Assembly: GCF_036227225.1 (NCBI RefSeq)
Contig: NZ_CP109444.1
Span: forward strand, 5,375,501-5,439,500
Length of the DNA stretch: 64,000 nt
DNA from: Streptomyces sp. NBC_01478
GTDB lineage: Bacteria; Actinomycetota; Actinomycetes; Streptomycetales; Streptomycetaceae
Reading direction: 5' to 3'
How positions within the stretch are numbered: the first letter of the stretch is position 1; the number at the start of each line of letters is the position of its first letter. A program made the translations under genes and the position numbers. Of this stretch, positions 26,486 to 34,979 are shown one piece after another. The notes beneath the pieces were generated by a model. It was not told the DNA's origin, ran no database searches, and saw only the letters and a list, made by a program, of their open reading frames with translations.

Positions 26486-26728
26486 AGTTCGTGTCTGCCA
26501 GGCCCTGCTGTCTCGCTGGGCTACGAGAGAACCATAACCACGCCCCCGTCCCAATGTCTACTCCGACAAACATAGATTTCCGCGCGTTCGACAGAGAGGC
26601 AATCGACCTCGAACAGCGGCAGGCACAGGCGGAACGGCCGTCAGCGCCTGGCCAACGGGCCACAGGCGGGGGAACGCGACACGGCAGGCAGAACCGGACA
26701 TCGACGATCCAGCGACCGGGGAGACCTG

Positions 26729-27144
26729 ATGAACACCATGAGCGTCGACGTCGCGACCGTCCGCTCCGCGACCTCCGTCGCCGGCGCACGCGAAAGCACC
26801 CGGGACTTCCTCGGAGGTCTCCACCTTCCGATCGCAGCCGAGGATGCCGACACCGTGGTCCTGATCGTCTCGGAGCTCGTCACCAACGCCCTGCGTCACG
26901 GCGGCGGCACCTGCACACTGGACGACCGCACACCCGGACAGCATCAAGGTGACCGTGCACGACCACAGCCCGCAGGCGCCGCGCATGCGCACCCCCGGCC
27001 TGCACGACGGCACCGGAGGCTTCGGCCGGCCCATGGTCAACCGTCTCGCACGTACCACCGCGGTCACCCGCCAGGCGGCAGGCGGTCGGCGGTCGGCGGT
27101 CGGCGGTCGGCGGCAAGACCGTGAGCGCCGTCCTCGCCCGGTAA
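26729..27144 (+). pseudogene. ATP-binding anti-sigma kinase (RsbW-like), doubly frameshifted
   Basis: It starts MNTMSVDVATVRSATSVAGA and keeps the N-box of a GHKL ATPase (VVLIVSELVTNALRHGGG). It then loses frame near 26925, consistent with a 2-base deletion. In the next frame it continues KVTVHDHSPQAPRMRTP and GTGGFGRPMVNRLARTTAV (G1/G2 boxes). Four 7-base repeats at 27081-27108 shift it again, and the expected end GGKTVSAVLAR-stop appears in the third frame. Not functional as sequenced. Confidence 0.8.
27081..27108 (+). repeat. 7-bp tandem repeat (GGCGGTC)x4
   Basis: Four perfect copies interrupt the end of the anti-sigma kinase gene between AAGG and KTVSAVLAR codons. The 28-base insertion is not a multiple of three and causes the second frameshift. 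Confidence 0.9.
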
Positions 27145-27190
27145 CGCCACCGCTGAAGCAGCCGGATGGCCGGCAAATACAATCCGACCC

Positions 27191-27550
27191 ATGTCGAAGC
27201 ATGACGAGCTGCTCGTTGACGTCGCCACCGTGGTGGAGTCCGGGCAGAGCAACCAGATGTCCCTGACCGTGGTCACCGGCGGCGCTGTCATCACCGGCCG
27301 GCTGGCTCCCGAAGCCGTGTGGAGGCGGAGGGTGTCGGAGGTTCTGACGGATTCCGCCCGCCTGGGAGAGTTCTCCGCCGTGTTCGACACCCCCGCGAAG
27401 GAGGACGGGCCACCCACTCATCTGCACTTCCACGTCGCCCGAATTCTTCAGGGCACGGTGGGGATCCCGGAGACGGGCGGGATGTACCGGGTCGCGATCG
27501 ACGACGTCAGCGCCTGGACCGTGGGCGACTTCAGCTATTCCGACCACTGA
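27191..27550 (+). CDS. GvpU-like gas-vesicle accessory family protein
   Basis: This 119-residue protein begins MSKHDELLVDVATVVESG. It has a SLTVVTGGAVITGRL strand pattern and a predicted beta-rich core (THLHFHVARILQGT), resembling the GvpU-type family named for gas-vesicle clusters. No other gvp gene is in the window, and many actinomycete homologues occur outside gas-vesicle loci, so the name gives family, not function. A strong terminator follows. Confidence 0.55.
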   Translation: MSKHDELLVDVATVVESGQSNQMSLTVVTGGAVITGRLAPEAVWRRRVSEVLTDSARLGEFSAVFDTPAKEDGPPTHLHFHVARILQGTVGIPETGGMYRVAIDDVSAWTVGDFSYSDH

Positions 27551-27594
27551 TATTCCGGCCGCTGAGGAACCACGGCGACGGGAACCCGTCGCAC

Positions 27595-27634
27595 GCAGTG
27601 GGCCCGGCCGACTTGTGTCGGCCGGGCCCACTGC
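27595..27634. terminator. Convergent terminator hairpin, 18-bp perfect stem
   Basis: GCAGTGGGCCCGGCCGAC, a four-base TTGT loop, and the exact complement. It sits between the convergent GvpU-like and SCO5918-like genes, so it probably ends both transcripts. Confidence 0.9.
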
Positions 27635-27667
27635 TGTTCAGGTGTCGGCGCGTGCCTGTCGCGTCGG

Positions 27668-27976
27668 TCAGACGGACACGGGAGTGCCGAGCATCGCGGA
27701 AGCCTGCCGGAGCGAGCCGAGGATGCCTACGGGTACGGCCTTGGGGAGGGCGCGGCAGGTGAAGCCGAGCTTGGTCATCGCCCGGCGGACTTCGTCGGCG
27801 CTGAAGTCGCGGCGGTCCTGGCGGGTGATGACCTGGCCGACCTGCTTGACGGGGTAGTGACGGCGGCCGATGATCACGGACTCACCCATGACCTGCTCGG
27901 GCTTGATGCCCTTCATCGATTCCAGCACACCGCTCTTGGTGAGCTCGAAGGGGAAACGGGCGATGACGCAGCGCAT
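27668..27976 (-). CDS. SCO5918-like family protein
   Basis: This 102-residue protein begins MRCVIARFPFELTKSGVLES and has ESVIIGRRHYPVKQVGQVIT and DFSADEVRRAMTKLGFTCR. It matches in layout a small Streptomyces family annotated as SCO5918. It is the last gene of a minus-strand cold-stress set after a cold-shock protein, DEAD-box helicase and CBS protein, which suggests an RNA- or ribosome-related role. The biochemical function is unknown. Confidence 0.75.
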   Translation of the reverse strand: MRCVIARFPFELTKSGVLESMKGIKPEQVMGESVIIGRRHYPVKQVGQVITRQDRRDFSADEVRRAMTKLGFTCRALPKAVPVGILGSLRQASAMLGTPVSV

Positions 27977-28025
27977 GGGGCCTCACAGGGAGAAGGGGAG
28001 AACGGTTCGACCAGGGTGAGGCGGA

Positions 28026-28430
28026 TCAGCGGGAGAGGGCGAGGACGCCCAGGGCGCCACCTTGCCCGTCGGCCACTGGCAGGGCACCGAGCCGACGGGA
28101 GCGCATCGCGTGCTCGGCTTCGGCCATCGTCATCACGGGTGACGTGGACGACCGGTGGTCGCCGAGGATGTCGCGCAGGCGGACGCGGTCCGTGTAAGCG
28201 GAGTTGTCGCGCACGGCGGTGAGTTCGGTCCGGGTGACCAGGCCGATGCACTGGCCGTCCTGATCGCAGACGACCAGCCGGCCCGTGCGGGCGGCGGTCA
28301 TGACGGACAGCGCCACCTCGACGCTCATGTCGTCCCAGACCTGTGGTCCGGCCATCTCCACGACCTCAGCCGGCGTCCTGTGCACAGGGCCGGCGTTCGC
28401 CGGGCGGGGCTGCGTCTGAACCAGCGTCAA
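28026..28430 (-). CDS. CBS-domain protein
   Basis: About 134 residues with two CBS motifs: MSVEVALSVMTAARTGRLVV...CIGLVTRTELTA and SPVMTMAEAEHAMRSRRLGA...GALGVLALSR. CBS pairs bind adenine nucleotides and act as regulatory modules. The start is TTG 28430, chosen because AGGAGG lies just upstream; ATG codons further in would cut the N-terminus. It begins 46 bases after the helicase stop and is probably co-transcribed. Confidence 0.8.
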   Translation of the reverse strand: MTLVQTQPRPANAGPVHRTPAEVVEMAGPQVWDDMSVEVALSVMTAARTGRLVVCDQDGQCIGLVTRTELTAVRDNSAYTDRVRLRDILGDHRSSTSPVMTMAEAEHAMRSRRLGALPVADGQGGALGVLALSR

Positions 28431-28476
28431 AAGATGCCTCCTGCGGAGATGGGCCAGGTTCCTGATCACGAAGGTT

Positions 28477-29970
28477 CTAGGCCGCCGCACCGACGACGGA
28501 CTGGCGTACGGGCCCGCGCCGGGCACCCGACGAGGGGCGGCGCCGGCCCCTGGAGGAGGCGCTGCGCTTGGGGCGTTCGGCCACGGGTGCGGTGATGACG
28601 ACCGGGATGCCGGACGGAGCCTGGGCACCGGTGATGCGGTTCAGTTCAGCCTCGCCGGAGCGGACCTCGGTGATCTGCGGCCGGATCCCGGCGTCCGACA
28701 TGAGGCGGGCCATGCCGCGTCGCTGGCCGGGTGTCACGAGGGTGACGACGCTGCCGGACTCGCCGGCGCGCGCGGTACGGCCACCGCGGTGGAGGTAGTC
28801 CTTGTGGTCGGTCGGCGGGTCGACGTTGACGACCAGGTCGAGGTTGTCGACATGAATGCCTCGCGCCGCCACATTGGTCGCCACCAACACGCTGACATGC
28901 CCCGTCTTGAACTGGGCGAGTGTGCGGGTGCGCTGCGGCTGCGACTTGCCGCCGTGCAGCGCGGCGGCCCGGACCCCGCTGTTGAGGAGGTCCTGGGTCA
29001 GCCGGTCGACGGCGTGCTTGGTGTCCAGGAACATGATCACCCGGCCCTCGCGGGCGGCGATCTCGGTCGTGGCGGCGTGCTTGTCGGCGCCGTGGACGTG
29101 CAGGACGTGGTGCTCCATCGTCGTGACCGCACCGGCCGACGGGTCGACCGAATGCACGACGGGGTCGGTGAGATAGCGGCGCACCAGCAGGTCGACGTTA
29201 CGGTCCAAGGTGGCGGAGAACAGCATCCGCTGCCCCTCCGGACGCACCTGGTCGAGCAGTGCGGTGACCTGCGGCATGAAGCCCATGTCGGCCATCTGAT
29301 CGGCCTCGTCCAGCACCGTGATGCCCACCTGGTTCAGACGGCAGTCGCCACGGTCGATGAGGTCCTTGAGCCGGCCCGGGGTCGCGACGACGACCTCGGC
29401 ACCGCCTCGCAGCGCGCCGGCCTGCCTGCCGATCGACATCCCGCCCACCACGGTGGCGAGCCGCAGCCTGACGGAGCGGGCGTACGGAGTGAGCGCGTCG
29501 GTCACCTGCTGCGCCAGCTCACGCGTCGGTACGAGGATCAGTCCCAGCGGCTGGCGGGGCTCGGCACGCTGTCCGGCCGTGCGGGCGAGCAGCGCGAGGC
29601 CGAAGGCGAGGGTCTTGCCGGAACCGGTGCGTCCGCGGCCCAGGACGTCACGGCCCGCCAGCGTGTTCGGCAACGTCGCACCCTGGATCGGGAACGGTGC
29701 GCTCACACCCTGCCTGCCGAGTTCGGCCAGCAGTTGCTCGGGCATGTCGAGATCGGCGAAGCCCTGGGCGGCGGGCAGCGCGGGGGTGATCGTCTCAGGG
29801 AGCGCGAACTCACCCTGCACCGCGGCGGGCCGGCGGCCGTAACCGCCGGAACGGACAGGCCCGCCGGAACGGCGCGGTGCCGACGAGCCGTAGCGGCTGC
29901 CGCCCTTTCCTGCGTCGGCACTGCCATTACGGGTGCGGGCGGAGCGGTCGTTCGTACGTGTGCGGTTCAT
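28477..29970 (-). CDS. DEAD-box RNA helicase
   Basis: This 497-residue protein has a basic Arg/Gly/Ser-rich N-terminal extension, then the helicase core: Q motif (APFPIQ), Walker A GRTGSGKT, PTRELAQQ, TPGRL, VLDEAD, SATL, and the C-lobe HRGGRTARAG. The tail is Arg/Ser-rich. ATG 29970 (MNRTRTNDRSARTR) is chosen for its GAGGAAGG site. DEAD-box helicases next to a cold-shock protein unwind mRNA at low temperature. A leader of about 300 bases, including the upstream csp terminator, separates it from the csp gene. Confidence 0.93.
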   Translation of the reverse strand: MNRTRTNDRSARTRNGSADAGKGGSRYGSSAPRRSGGPVRSGGYGRRPAAVQGEFALPETITPALPAAQGFADLDMPEQLLAELGRQGVSAPFPIQGATLPNTLAGRDVLGRGRTGSGKTLAFGLALLARTAGQRAEPRQPLGLILVPTRELAQQVTDALTPYARSVRLRLATVVGGMSIGRQAGALRGGAEVVVATPGRLKDLIDRGDCRLNQVGITVLDEADQMADMGFMPQVTALLDQVRPEGQRMLFSATLDRNVDLLVRRYLTDPVVHSVDPSAGAVTTMEHHVLHVHGADKHAATTEIAAREGRVIMFLDTKHAVDRLTQDLLNSGVRAAALHGGKSQPQRTRTLAQFKTGHVSVLVATNVAARGIHVDNLDLVVNVDPPTDHKDYLHRGGRTARAGESGSVVTLVTPGQRRGMARLMSDAGIRPQITEVRSGEAELNRITGAQAPSGIPVVITAPVAERPKRSASSRGRRRPSSGARRGPVRQSVVGAAA

Positions 29971-30272
29971 GCGGAACCTTCCTCGATGTGGCACATATCA
30001 AGGAATTCCCGCAGCATTGAGCAGCGCGGAGAACTACAAGTATGGACCGATGACAAAAAGGCAAAAGGCAAAAGAAAGCAGATCCGGCCGACGGAAACCC
30101 ACGCGGGCACAGGTGCTGAAATGAACGACGTGACAGTGACGCACAATCCGGGCATCGACTGCGGTGCGGCTCTTCAGGTTGCGTCTGCGTCTCTGAAGGA
30201 TGAGCCGCACGTGGTGAGGCTGGGGATTTCCCCGAGCCGTCCCGCAGGTGAAACCGCTGCGGGAAAACGCGT

Positions 30273-30314
30273 GTAGCTGGGGCCCGCACCCCGAGGGATG
30301 CGGGCCCCAGCTAC
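30273..30314. terminator. Terminator/attenuator after cold-shock gene, 16-bp perfect stem
   Basis: GTAGCTGGGGCCCGCA, a 10-base loop and the exact complement lie 17 bases after the cold-shock stop (minus sense). It should end the abundant short csp transcript, with leakage into the helicase operon possible. Confidence 0.88.
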
Positions 30315-30330
30315 AAAGTGTTCGTCAGCG

Positions 30331-30534
30331 TCAGGCCGGAACGATGTTCTCGGCCGTCGGGCCCTTCTGGCCCTGCGCGATGTCGAAGGTCACCTTCTGG
30401 CCTTCCTGCAGCTCGCGGAAACCCTGGGCGGCAATGTTCGAGTAGTGGGCGAACACGTCAGCGCCGCCACCGTCCTGCTCGATGAAGCCGAAGCCCTTTT
30501 CCGCGTTGAACCACTTCACGGTACCAGCAGCCAT
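30331..30534 (-). CDS. Cold-shock protein (CspA family), second copy
   Basis: This 67-residue cold-shock domain has KGFGFI and VFAHY motifs and [20 protein letters not shown] at the start. ATG 30534 has GAAGGAGATATG upstream, a strong site. A less GC-rich leader of about 250 bases lies upstream, as in cold-inducible csp genes. It heads the helicase-CBS-SCO5918 set. Confidence 0.95.
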   Translation of the reverse strand: MAAGTVKWFNAEKGFGFIEQDGGGADVFAHYSNIAAQGFRELQEGQKVTFDIAQGQKGPTAENIVPA

Positions 30535-30954
30535 GTCATATCTCCTTCGGGGCAGTACATCGGAATCCACACTGTGCGGACACCGTGTCGCCGCAATGAT
30601 TACCCCGCCCGGAAAACGACCGGAAATACAAAAGCGCTCTCCCCGGCCGAAGCCGAGTGGGAGCACTTGAAGTTTCGGGAACCAAAACTGCAACTGAGAT
30701 CAACAGTAGCACGCCGCCACGACCCGCGCCGGTCAAACAATTCCACTCCGCCCATTGCGACAAAAACTCTCGCCGCATGGTCCGGCAAACTCTCACCTCA
30801 CAAACACAGTTATTGACTCACTCACAGTGCAACGTTCCGGAAAAGCGGAGTCGCCAGCCGCAGCCAGGGCCGCCCGAGCACGGGGAGGTACGCGGCTGTC
30901 CGCAAGGTCGAATTCAACAGGGTCAGGTCCCCTGTGATGCGGCACGAGTGCGTT

Positions 30955-31062
30955 ATGAGCCCGGCCGGTGGCGCCGGCGCCGACACCGCCCTCCGCGACG
31001 CCACAGCCCTGACCGAAGCCCTCGCCCAGGCCGCCACCGGCGCACCGCTCATCCCGGAAGCG
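30955..31062 (+). pseudogene. FAD-dependent monooxygenase fragment
   Basis: The frame reads MSPAGGAGADTALRDATALTEALAQAATG, the C-terminal FAD-binding signature (GDAAH-x-MSP-GGxGxNtalrDA) of PF01494 hydroxylases. Only about 35 residues remain. It faces into the truncated YjbR gene. Confidence 0.5.
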
Positions 31063-31290
31063 GCCCGGGGTGATCGAGGCGTAGCCGCGCTCCAGTGCCC
31101 GCGCGTGCTCGGGCTCACTCTTGACCGTGATGATCTGGTCGTCCGGGTCGTCGGTGACGATCAGGAACACCTTGTCCGCGACCTTGTACACGTCGAGTCC
31201 GGGGGTGAAGGGGCGGCCGTGGCTGACGTCGGGGAGGGCGAGGGCCGCCTTGCGGGCGGTGTCCTGGAGGCGGTCACCGGCCGCGCTCAC
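31060..31290 (-). pseudogene. MmcQ/YjbR-family protein, truncated
   Basis: The frame starts at GTG 31290 (overlapping the upstream stop by GTGA) and reads DRLQDTARKAALALPDVSHG, DVYKVADKVFLIVTDD and ARALERGYASITPGR, matching the first two-thirds of the YjbR/MmcQ fold. After ITPG the sequence runs into the antisense of the monooxygenase fragment instead of the expected YHMNKRHWI. It is a deletion junction. Confidence 0.65.
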
Positions 31291-31682
31291 CGGACCGCCC
31301 GAGTGCTGGTGCCGTAGGTCTGCGGGTCGACGGGCTGCTCGGCCTTGGGCAGGTGGGAGACGACCAGCAGATAGGAGTCGGTGACGAGCTCCCTGACAAG
31401 GTTGTTGTCGACGCCTGTCCCGCCCTCCAGCGTGATCCAGTGCCTCTTGTTCATGTGGTAGCCGGGGGTGATGTGGCTGTTGTGTTCACGGAGAGCCTGG
31501 GCCTCGCCGGGGCCCGCCTTGAGGATCACGACGGGGCGCCCGGGGACGTCCGTCATCAGCATGAACACCTTGCCGCGCACCTTGAAGACCTCCCAGTCCG
31601 GGCCGAAGGGATGCTCTAGCCGGGCTGCGGGAAGTTCCTGCGCGCACTCGGCGGCGAACGTCTGCAAGGTCGATCCGTTCAT
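31287..31682 (-). CDS. MmcQ/YjbR-family DNA-binding-like protein
   Basis: This 131-residue complete family member has WEVFKVRGKVFMLMTDVPG, EHNSHITPGYHMNKRHWITL and LVRELVTDSYLLVVSHLP. GGAG lies upstream of ATG 31682. The YjbR fold resembles a double-wing DNA-binding protein, but activity is unproven. It was probably paired with the truncated downstream paralogue, since their codons overlap by four bases. Confidence 0.87.
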   Translation of the reverse strand: MNGSTLQTFAAECAQELPAARLEHPFGPDWEVFKVRGKVFMLMTDVPGRPVVILKAGPGEAQALREHNSHITPGYHMNKRHWITLEGGTGVDNNLVRELVTDSYLLVVSHLPKAEQPVDPQTYGTSTRAVR

Positions 31683-31769
31683 GAGTGTCTCCGTTCTCGG
31701 GTCCAGGAGGGACGGGCCCGAGGCGTCCTGGTCAGGCCGCCGGGCGTCGAGGGATGGGACGCGGGCCTG

Positions 31770-32690
31770 TCAGCGGTGCTGTGCGGTGCGCAGCTCGTCG
31801 GTGAACCGGGCGAGGATGTCCTCGGCCGTGGGGACGGGGCCGAACAGCTGCTCCTGGCGGCGGGAGTCGGCGACGTAGCGTCCGGTGTCGAACCAGCCGA
31901 ACATCGCGGCCATGTCCTTGACCACCGGGTTGAAGCGGCCGACGACGGCTCCTGCGGCGCGGACGACGACGGAGGGGACGGCCCACACCTTGATCTTCCT
32001 TCCGGCCCGGTGGCCCATCAGGTCGGCCACCTCTCGCATGCTGACCGGACGGTCCCAGCCGATGTCGATGCGCTCACCGGCCTCGGCGTCGGCGTCGACC
32101 GCGGCTGCCAGGTACGCCGCGAGGTCGGAGGTGCGGACGAAGGTGAGCGGGACGGTGGCCTTGGACATCCAGATCAGGCGGCCCTTGTCGAGCGGGTTGC
32201 CCGCCATGGTCGCGACCTGGTCGAGGAACGCCCCCGGGCGCAGGGCGACGAACGGGACGCCGAGCTGTTCGAGCTTGTCCTCGGCGAGCTTCTTGTGCCA
32301 GAAGTGCGGGACGTGAGGTGTCTGGTCGCTGGTGAGGATGCTGGTCAGGACGAACCGCCGGATGCCGGTGCGGTGGGCGGCCTCGGCGAGGTTGGCGTTG
32401 CCGATGGTGTCGATGTCGTTGGCGTTCTTGCCGCCGCGGGTGTAGCCGGCGGCGGTGGTGATGACGGCGTCGGCGCCGTTCATGGCGGCCACGAGCGAGC
32501 CGATGTCGAGCATGTCGCCGCGGGCGATCTGAACGCCCCGGCTTTCGAGCCGGCTGGCGTCGCTGGTCGGCCGCACCAGAGCCCGGACGTTCTTGCCGCG
32601 CGCCAGGAGTTCGTCGACGACCTTGCTCCCCAGGGAGCCGGTCGCCCCGACGACGAGGACAGGGAGGGCGGTTGAGTCGGTGGCAGGCAT
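31770..32690 (-). CDS. NAD(P)H-binding (NmrA/SDR-a) oxidoreductase
   Basis: A protein of about 306 residues with an N-terminal Rossmann motif LVVGATGSLGSKVVDELL, then GADAVITTAAGYT and RRFVLTSILTSD. It belongs to the atypical SDR/NmrA group, which includes NAD(P)H sensors and quinone reductases. The usual catalytic Y-x-x-x-K is replaced by HFWHKKLAEDKLEQLG. The start is ATG 32690 (MPATDSTALP); ATG 32708 is an alternative with a poorer upstream site. A MarR gene lies 270 bases upstream and may regulate it. Confidence 0.85.
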   Translation of the reverse strand: MPATDSTALPVLVVGATGSLGSKVVDELLARGKNVRALVRPTSDASRLESRGVQIARGDMLDIGSLVAAMNGADAVITTAAGYTRGGKNANDIDTIGNANLAEAAHRTGIRRFVLTSILTSDQTPHVPHFWHKKLAEDKLEQLGVPFVALRPGAFLDQVATMAGNPLDKGRLIWMSKATVPLTFVRTSDLAAYLAAAVDADAEAGERIDIGWDRPVSMREVADLMGHRAGRKIKVWAVPSVVVRAAGAVVGRFNPVVKDMAAMFGWFDTGRYVADSRRQEQLFGPVPTAEDILARFTDELRTAQHR

Positions 32691-32959
32691 GGGAGTCTCA
32701 CTTTCCATCAGGCTGGTGGGCGGTGGCTGCAGGCACAGGCGCCCGCGTGCCGGGCGGGGCTGGGGGAGGCGGGCCGTGGTGGCGCATCCGTAGCGCGCCT
32801 CGCCGCCACATGCCGCGTCCGGAACAGCCGGTACGGGGTGGGTGACATGGCCTGGCTGGAGGTGGTCGTGCCGCATGCGGGGCGTTGTGCACCCCAGTCC
32901 GCGTGCCCCTTATTCATGTGTGGTGTGGCGTACGCGGGCAGGGGGTGTACGCCGGGGAG

Positions 32960-33439
32960 TCAGGTGGACTCTTCCTCGGGCAGCGCGCGGTTGCTGATCG
33001 CCTCGGTGATGGCATAGGCGGTCTCGACGAAGGACTCCGCCTGCTGCTCCGACAGATTCCGGGCGGTGGTCTCCTCCAGGGTCTGCCACAGGGCCGTGAT
33101 GGGCTCGCGCATCGCCCGGCCCTTGTCGGTGAGGTGGACCACCATGACGCGCCGGTCGTGTGCGGCCGGCTCGCGGATGAGCAGGCCGGCGTCCTGCATG
33201 CGGCGGAGCGCCTTGGAGATGGTGGAGTGGTCCACGCCGAGGCATTCGAGCAGCTCGGACTGGGACTGGCCGTCCCGGTCGAAGAGGTGCATCAGCACCA
33301 GTTCCTGTCCGAGATGCAGGTCCATCTCGCGCAGCAGGGCGGCGGCGTAGGCGCGGTGGGAGCGGGCAAGTTGGAAGATCGCGTAGCTCATCGGTCCTGC
33401 GTCGGCCGTCGTGGGGATGCGGGGTTCGGGGGTGGGCAT
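32960..33439 (-). CDS. MarR-family transcriptional regulator
   Basis: This 159-residue winged-helix protein has QSQSELLECLGVDHSTISKA as recognition helix and the wing DAGLLIREPAAHDRRVMVVH with D-R-R signature. The start is ATG 33439 (MPTPEPRIPT). It likely controls the neighbouring NmrA-type oxidoreductase or the lost quinone oxidoreductase whose remnant lies just upstream. Confidence 0.9.
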   Translation of the reverse strand: MPTPEPRIPTTADAGPMSYAIFQLARSHRAYAAALLREMDLHLGQELVLMHLFDRDGQSQSELLECLGVDHSTISKALRRMQDAGLLIREPAAHDRRVMVVHLTDKGRAMREPITALWQTLEETTARNLSEQQAESFVETAYAITEAISNRALPEEEST

Positions 33440-33522
33440 GGTTCGGTTCCTCAGCCAGTGCGGGTGGGGTAGTCGGTGTAGCAGGCCGCTCTGCCGCCTG
33501 GGGAAGCGGTGGGCGGGCGCGC

Positions 33523-33640
33523 TCAGCCGACGGTCAGGACGAGCTTGCCCCACACGTGCCCGGCGTCGCCGACCGGCTGGGCCGTGGCCCTCGGTCGAGC
33601 GGGTAGGTGCTGACGGTTGTGACGACCTTGCCGGCTCTGA
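33523..33640 (-). pseudogene. Zinc-type quinone oxidoreductase C-terminal remnant
   Basis: Minus frames read RAGKVVTTVSTYPLDRGP and, after a frame change, VGDAGHVWGKLVLTVG-stop. This is the usual end of MDR-family NADPH:quinone reductases (S-T-Y-P-L...AGH-x-x-GK-x-VLTV). The rest is missing. Confidence 0.6.
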
Positions 33641-33822
33641 GAGCTTGCGACTGGCGCCACTCACTGTGCGAGGAGTCGGACGATCGCCTGGCTGCACGGG
33701 CTTGCGCCGGCTGCGGATCCGCTGGGAACGACGCGATGGCATCCACGAAGCCCTCCTCGGCTTCGCCGCCTGCCTCATCACTCACCGCCGCGTCCAACGC
33801 CCAGTTCCGTGAGACGTCTCTG

Positions 33823-34242
33823 TCAGGACTTCTTGAGCCAGCGTTGCAGCGCCTCGGGCACGTTCGTCGGATGCGAGCTGAAGCTCAACCGGATGTCGGG
33901 CTGGAGGTCGATGAGCACGTTGACGATCCGTTCGAACAGGACGGTGTACTCCGGGACGTTCTTGATGCCGCCGCCGATGAGCACCACCCCGAACGAGCGC
34001 CCGTCGAACAGTCGGCGCAGCTCGGCCTCAGCCTCGTCGGGGTCCAGGCTGACATAGCCCTCCTCGCCGTCGATGCCCGTGGCCCGGAGCGCGGCCCAGT
34101 TGCGCTTCCTCATGGCGACCAGTTCTTCGAGCGTCGCAACCCCCGGCGGGAAATCGTCCGGCGAAAGCGCATCAGGGGTGATGCCGAGGGTCAGCACGCG
34201 TTGATTGATCGGAGGCTTCACTTGAGAGTTCTCGTGGGACAT
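33823..34242 (-). CDS. Hypothetical protein
   Basis: This 139-residue protein begins MSHENSQVKPPINQRVLTLG at ATG 34242, behind GGAGGAG. It contains PDDFPPGVATLEELVAMRKR, FGVVLIGGGIKNVPEYTVLF and LQPDIRLSFSSHPTNVPEAL. It resembles a Rossmann-like strand pattern (VVLIGGGI) but has no known motif. Two TGGCTAGCCA dyads lie 88-136 bases upstream. The family is not recognised. Confidence 0.75.
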   Translation of the reverse strand: MSHENSQVKPPINQRVLTLGITPDALSPDDFPPGVATLEELVAMRKRNWAALRATGIDGEEGYVSLDPDEAEAELRRLFDGRSFGVVLIGGGIKNVPEYTVLFERIVNVLIDLQPDIRLSFSSHPTNVPEALQRWLKKS

Positions 34243-34329
34243 GGGGTCGCTCCTCCAAGGCAATACGGCCCGCTCTGACGGCACACCCATGGGGTCTCCT
34301 CAGTTCTGCGGGGGAAGTTCCAGAGAAAG

Positions 34330-34378
34330 TGTGGCTAGCCACATGATTAACGTAGCAGCAATCGTGTGGCTAGCCAAG
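34330..34378. promoter_or_regulatory. Paired TGGCTAGCCA operator-like dyads
   Basis: TGTGGCTAGCCACA (34330-34343) is a perfect 14-bp palindrome. TGTGGCTAGCCAAG (34365-34378) repeats its 10-bp core. Centres are 35 bp apart, on an unusually AT-rich stretch. The layout suggests a promoter controlled by a dimeric winged-helix or TetR-type repressor. Confidence 0.6.
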
Positions 34379-34490
34379 TATTCGCACATGCGAGGGCCGA
34401 GGTGGCTACCTCGGCTCACTTCGGGGTGTACCGATCACTTGCATGCCGACCACGTAAACGGACACGGCGACCACCAGGCGCGAGCAAGGG

Positions 34491-34979
34491 TCAGCACCCC
34501 TCGGTGGCACGGTCTACCTCATCCCCGCCGGTCGCCGAGATGCGCGGCGGCCTCCTCCGGCTGGTAGTCGTTGAACGCCTGCTCGTAGAACGCGATGACG
34601 AGCTACGTGGCTCGCGGTTCTCCGGTTCGCCGGTCCAGTCGTGGGCGGCGAAGACGACGGTGAGGAAGCCGTTGGGGGCTTCGACGCCCCAGGCGCCGTG
34701 GATGATGTGGGCGACCTTCAGGGACTCCGGCTTCACGGTCAGGCCGGTCTCCTCGTACAGCTCGCGCACCGCGGTCTCGGTGACGGGCTCGCCGGGTTCG
34801 CTCTTGCCGACGGGGAGGTCCCACATGCCCTGGGCGAACTTGGCGTTCTGGCTGCGCTGGAGGAGGACGACACGGTTGGTGGCTTTGCCGTGGACGATGA
34901 CGGCGGCGACCAGCAGGGTCATGGATTCGAGGGCGGGCGGCAGGGCTTTGGGCTGGTCGTCGGTTGTCCGCTGAGCCAC
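34491..34979 (-). pseudogene. NUDIX hydrolase, C-terminus lost at a junction with a SnoaL-like fragment
   Basis: The first ~120 residues are a NUDIX protein nearly identical to the intact one at 62673-63173, with the NUDIX box GKSEPGEPVTETAVREL then YEETG. After GEPENREPR (about 34612) the match ends and the frame becomes a Ser/Arg-rich nonsense tail. In another frame the following bases read VIAFYEQAFNDYQPEEAAAHLGD, the start of a SnoaL/NTF2-like protein. This is a recombination scar joining two truncated genes. Start GTG 34979 follows GGAGGGG. Confidence 0.7.

Noticed and set aside
27191..27550. Gas-vesicle cluster
   Set aside because: Only one GvpU-like gene is found; no gvpA or other gvp genes are in the window.
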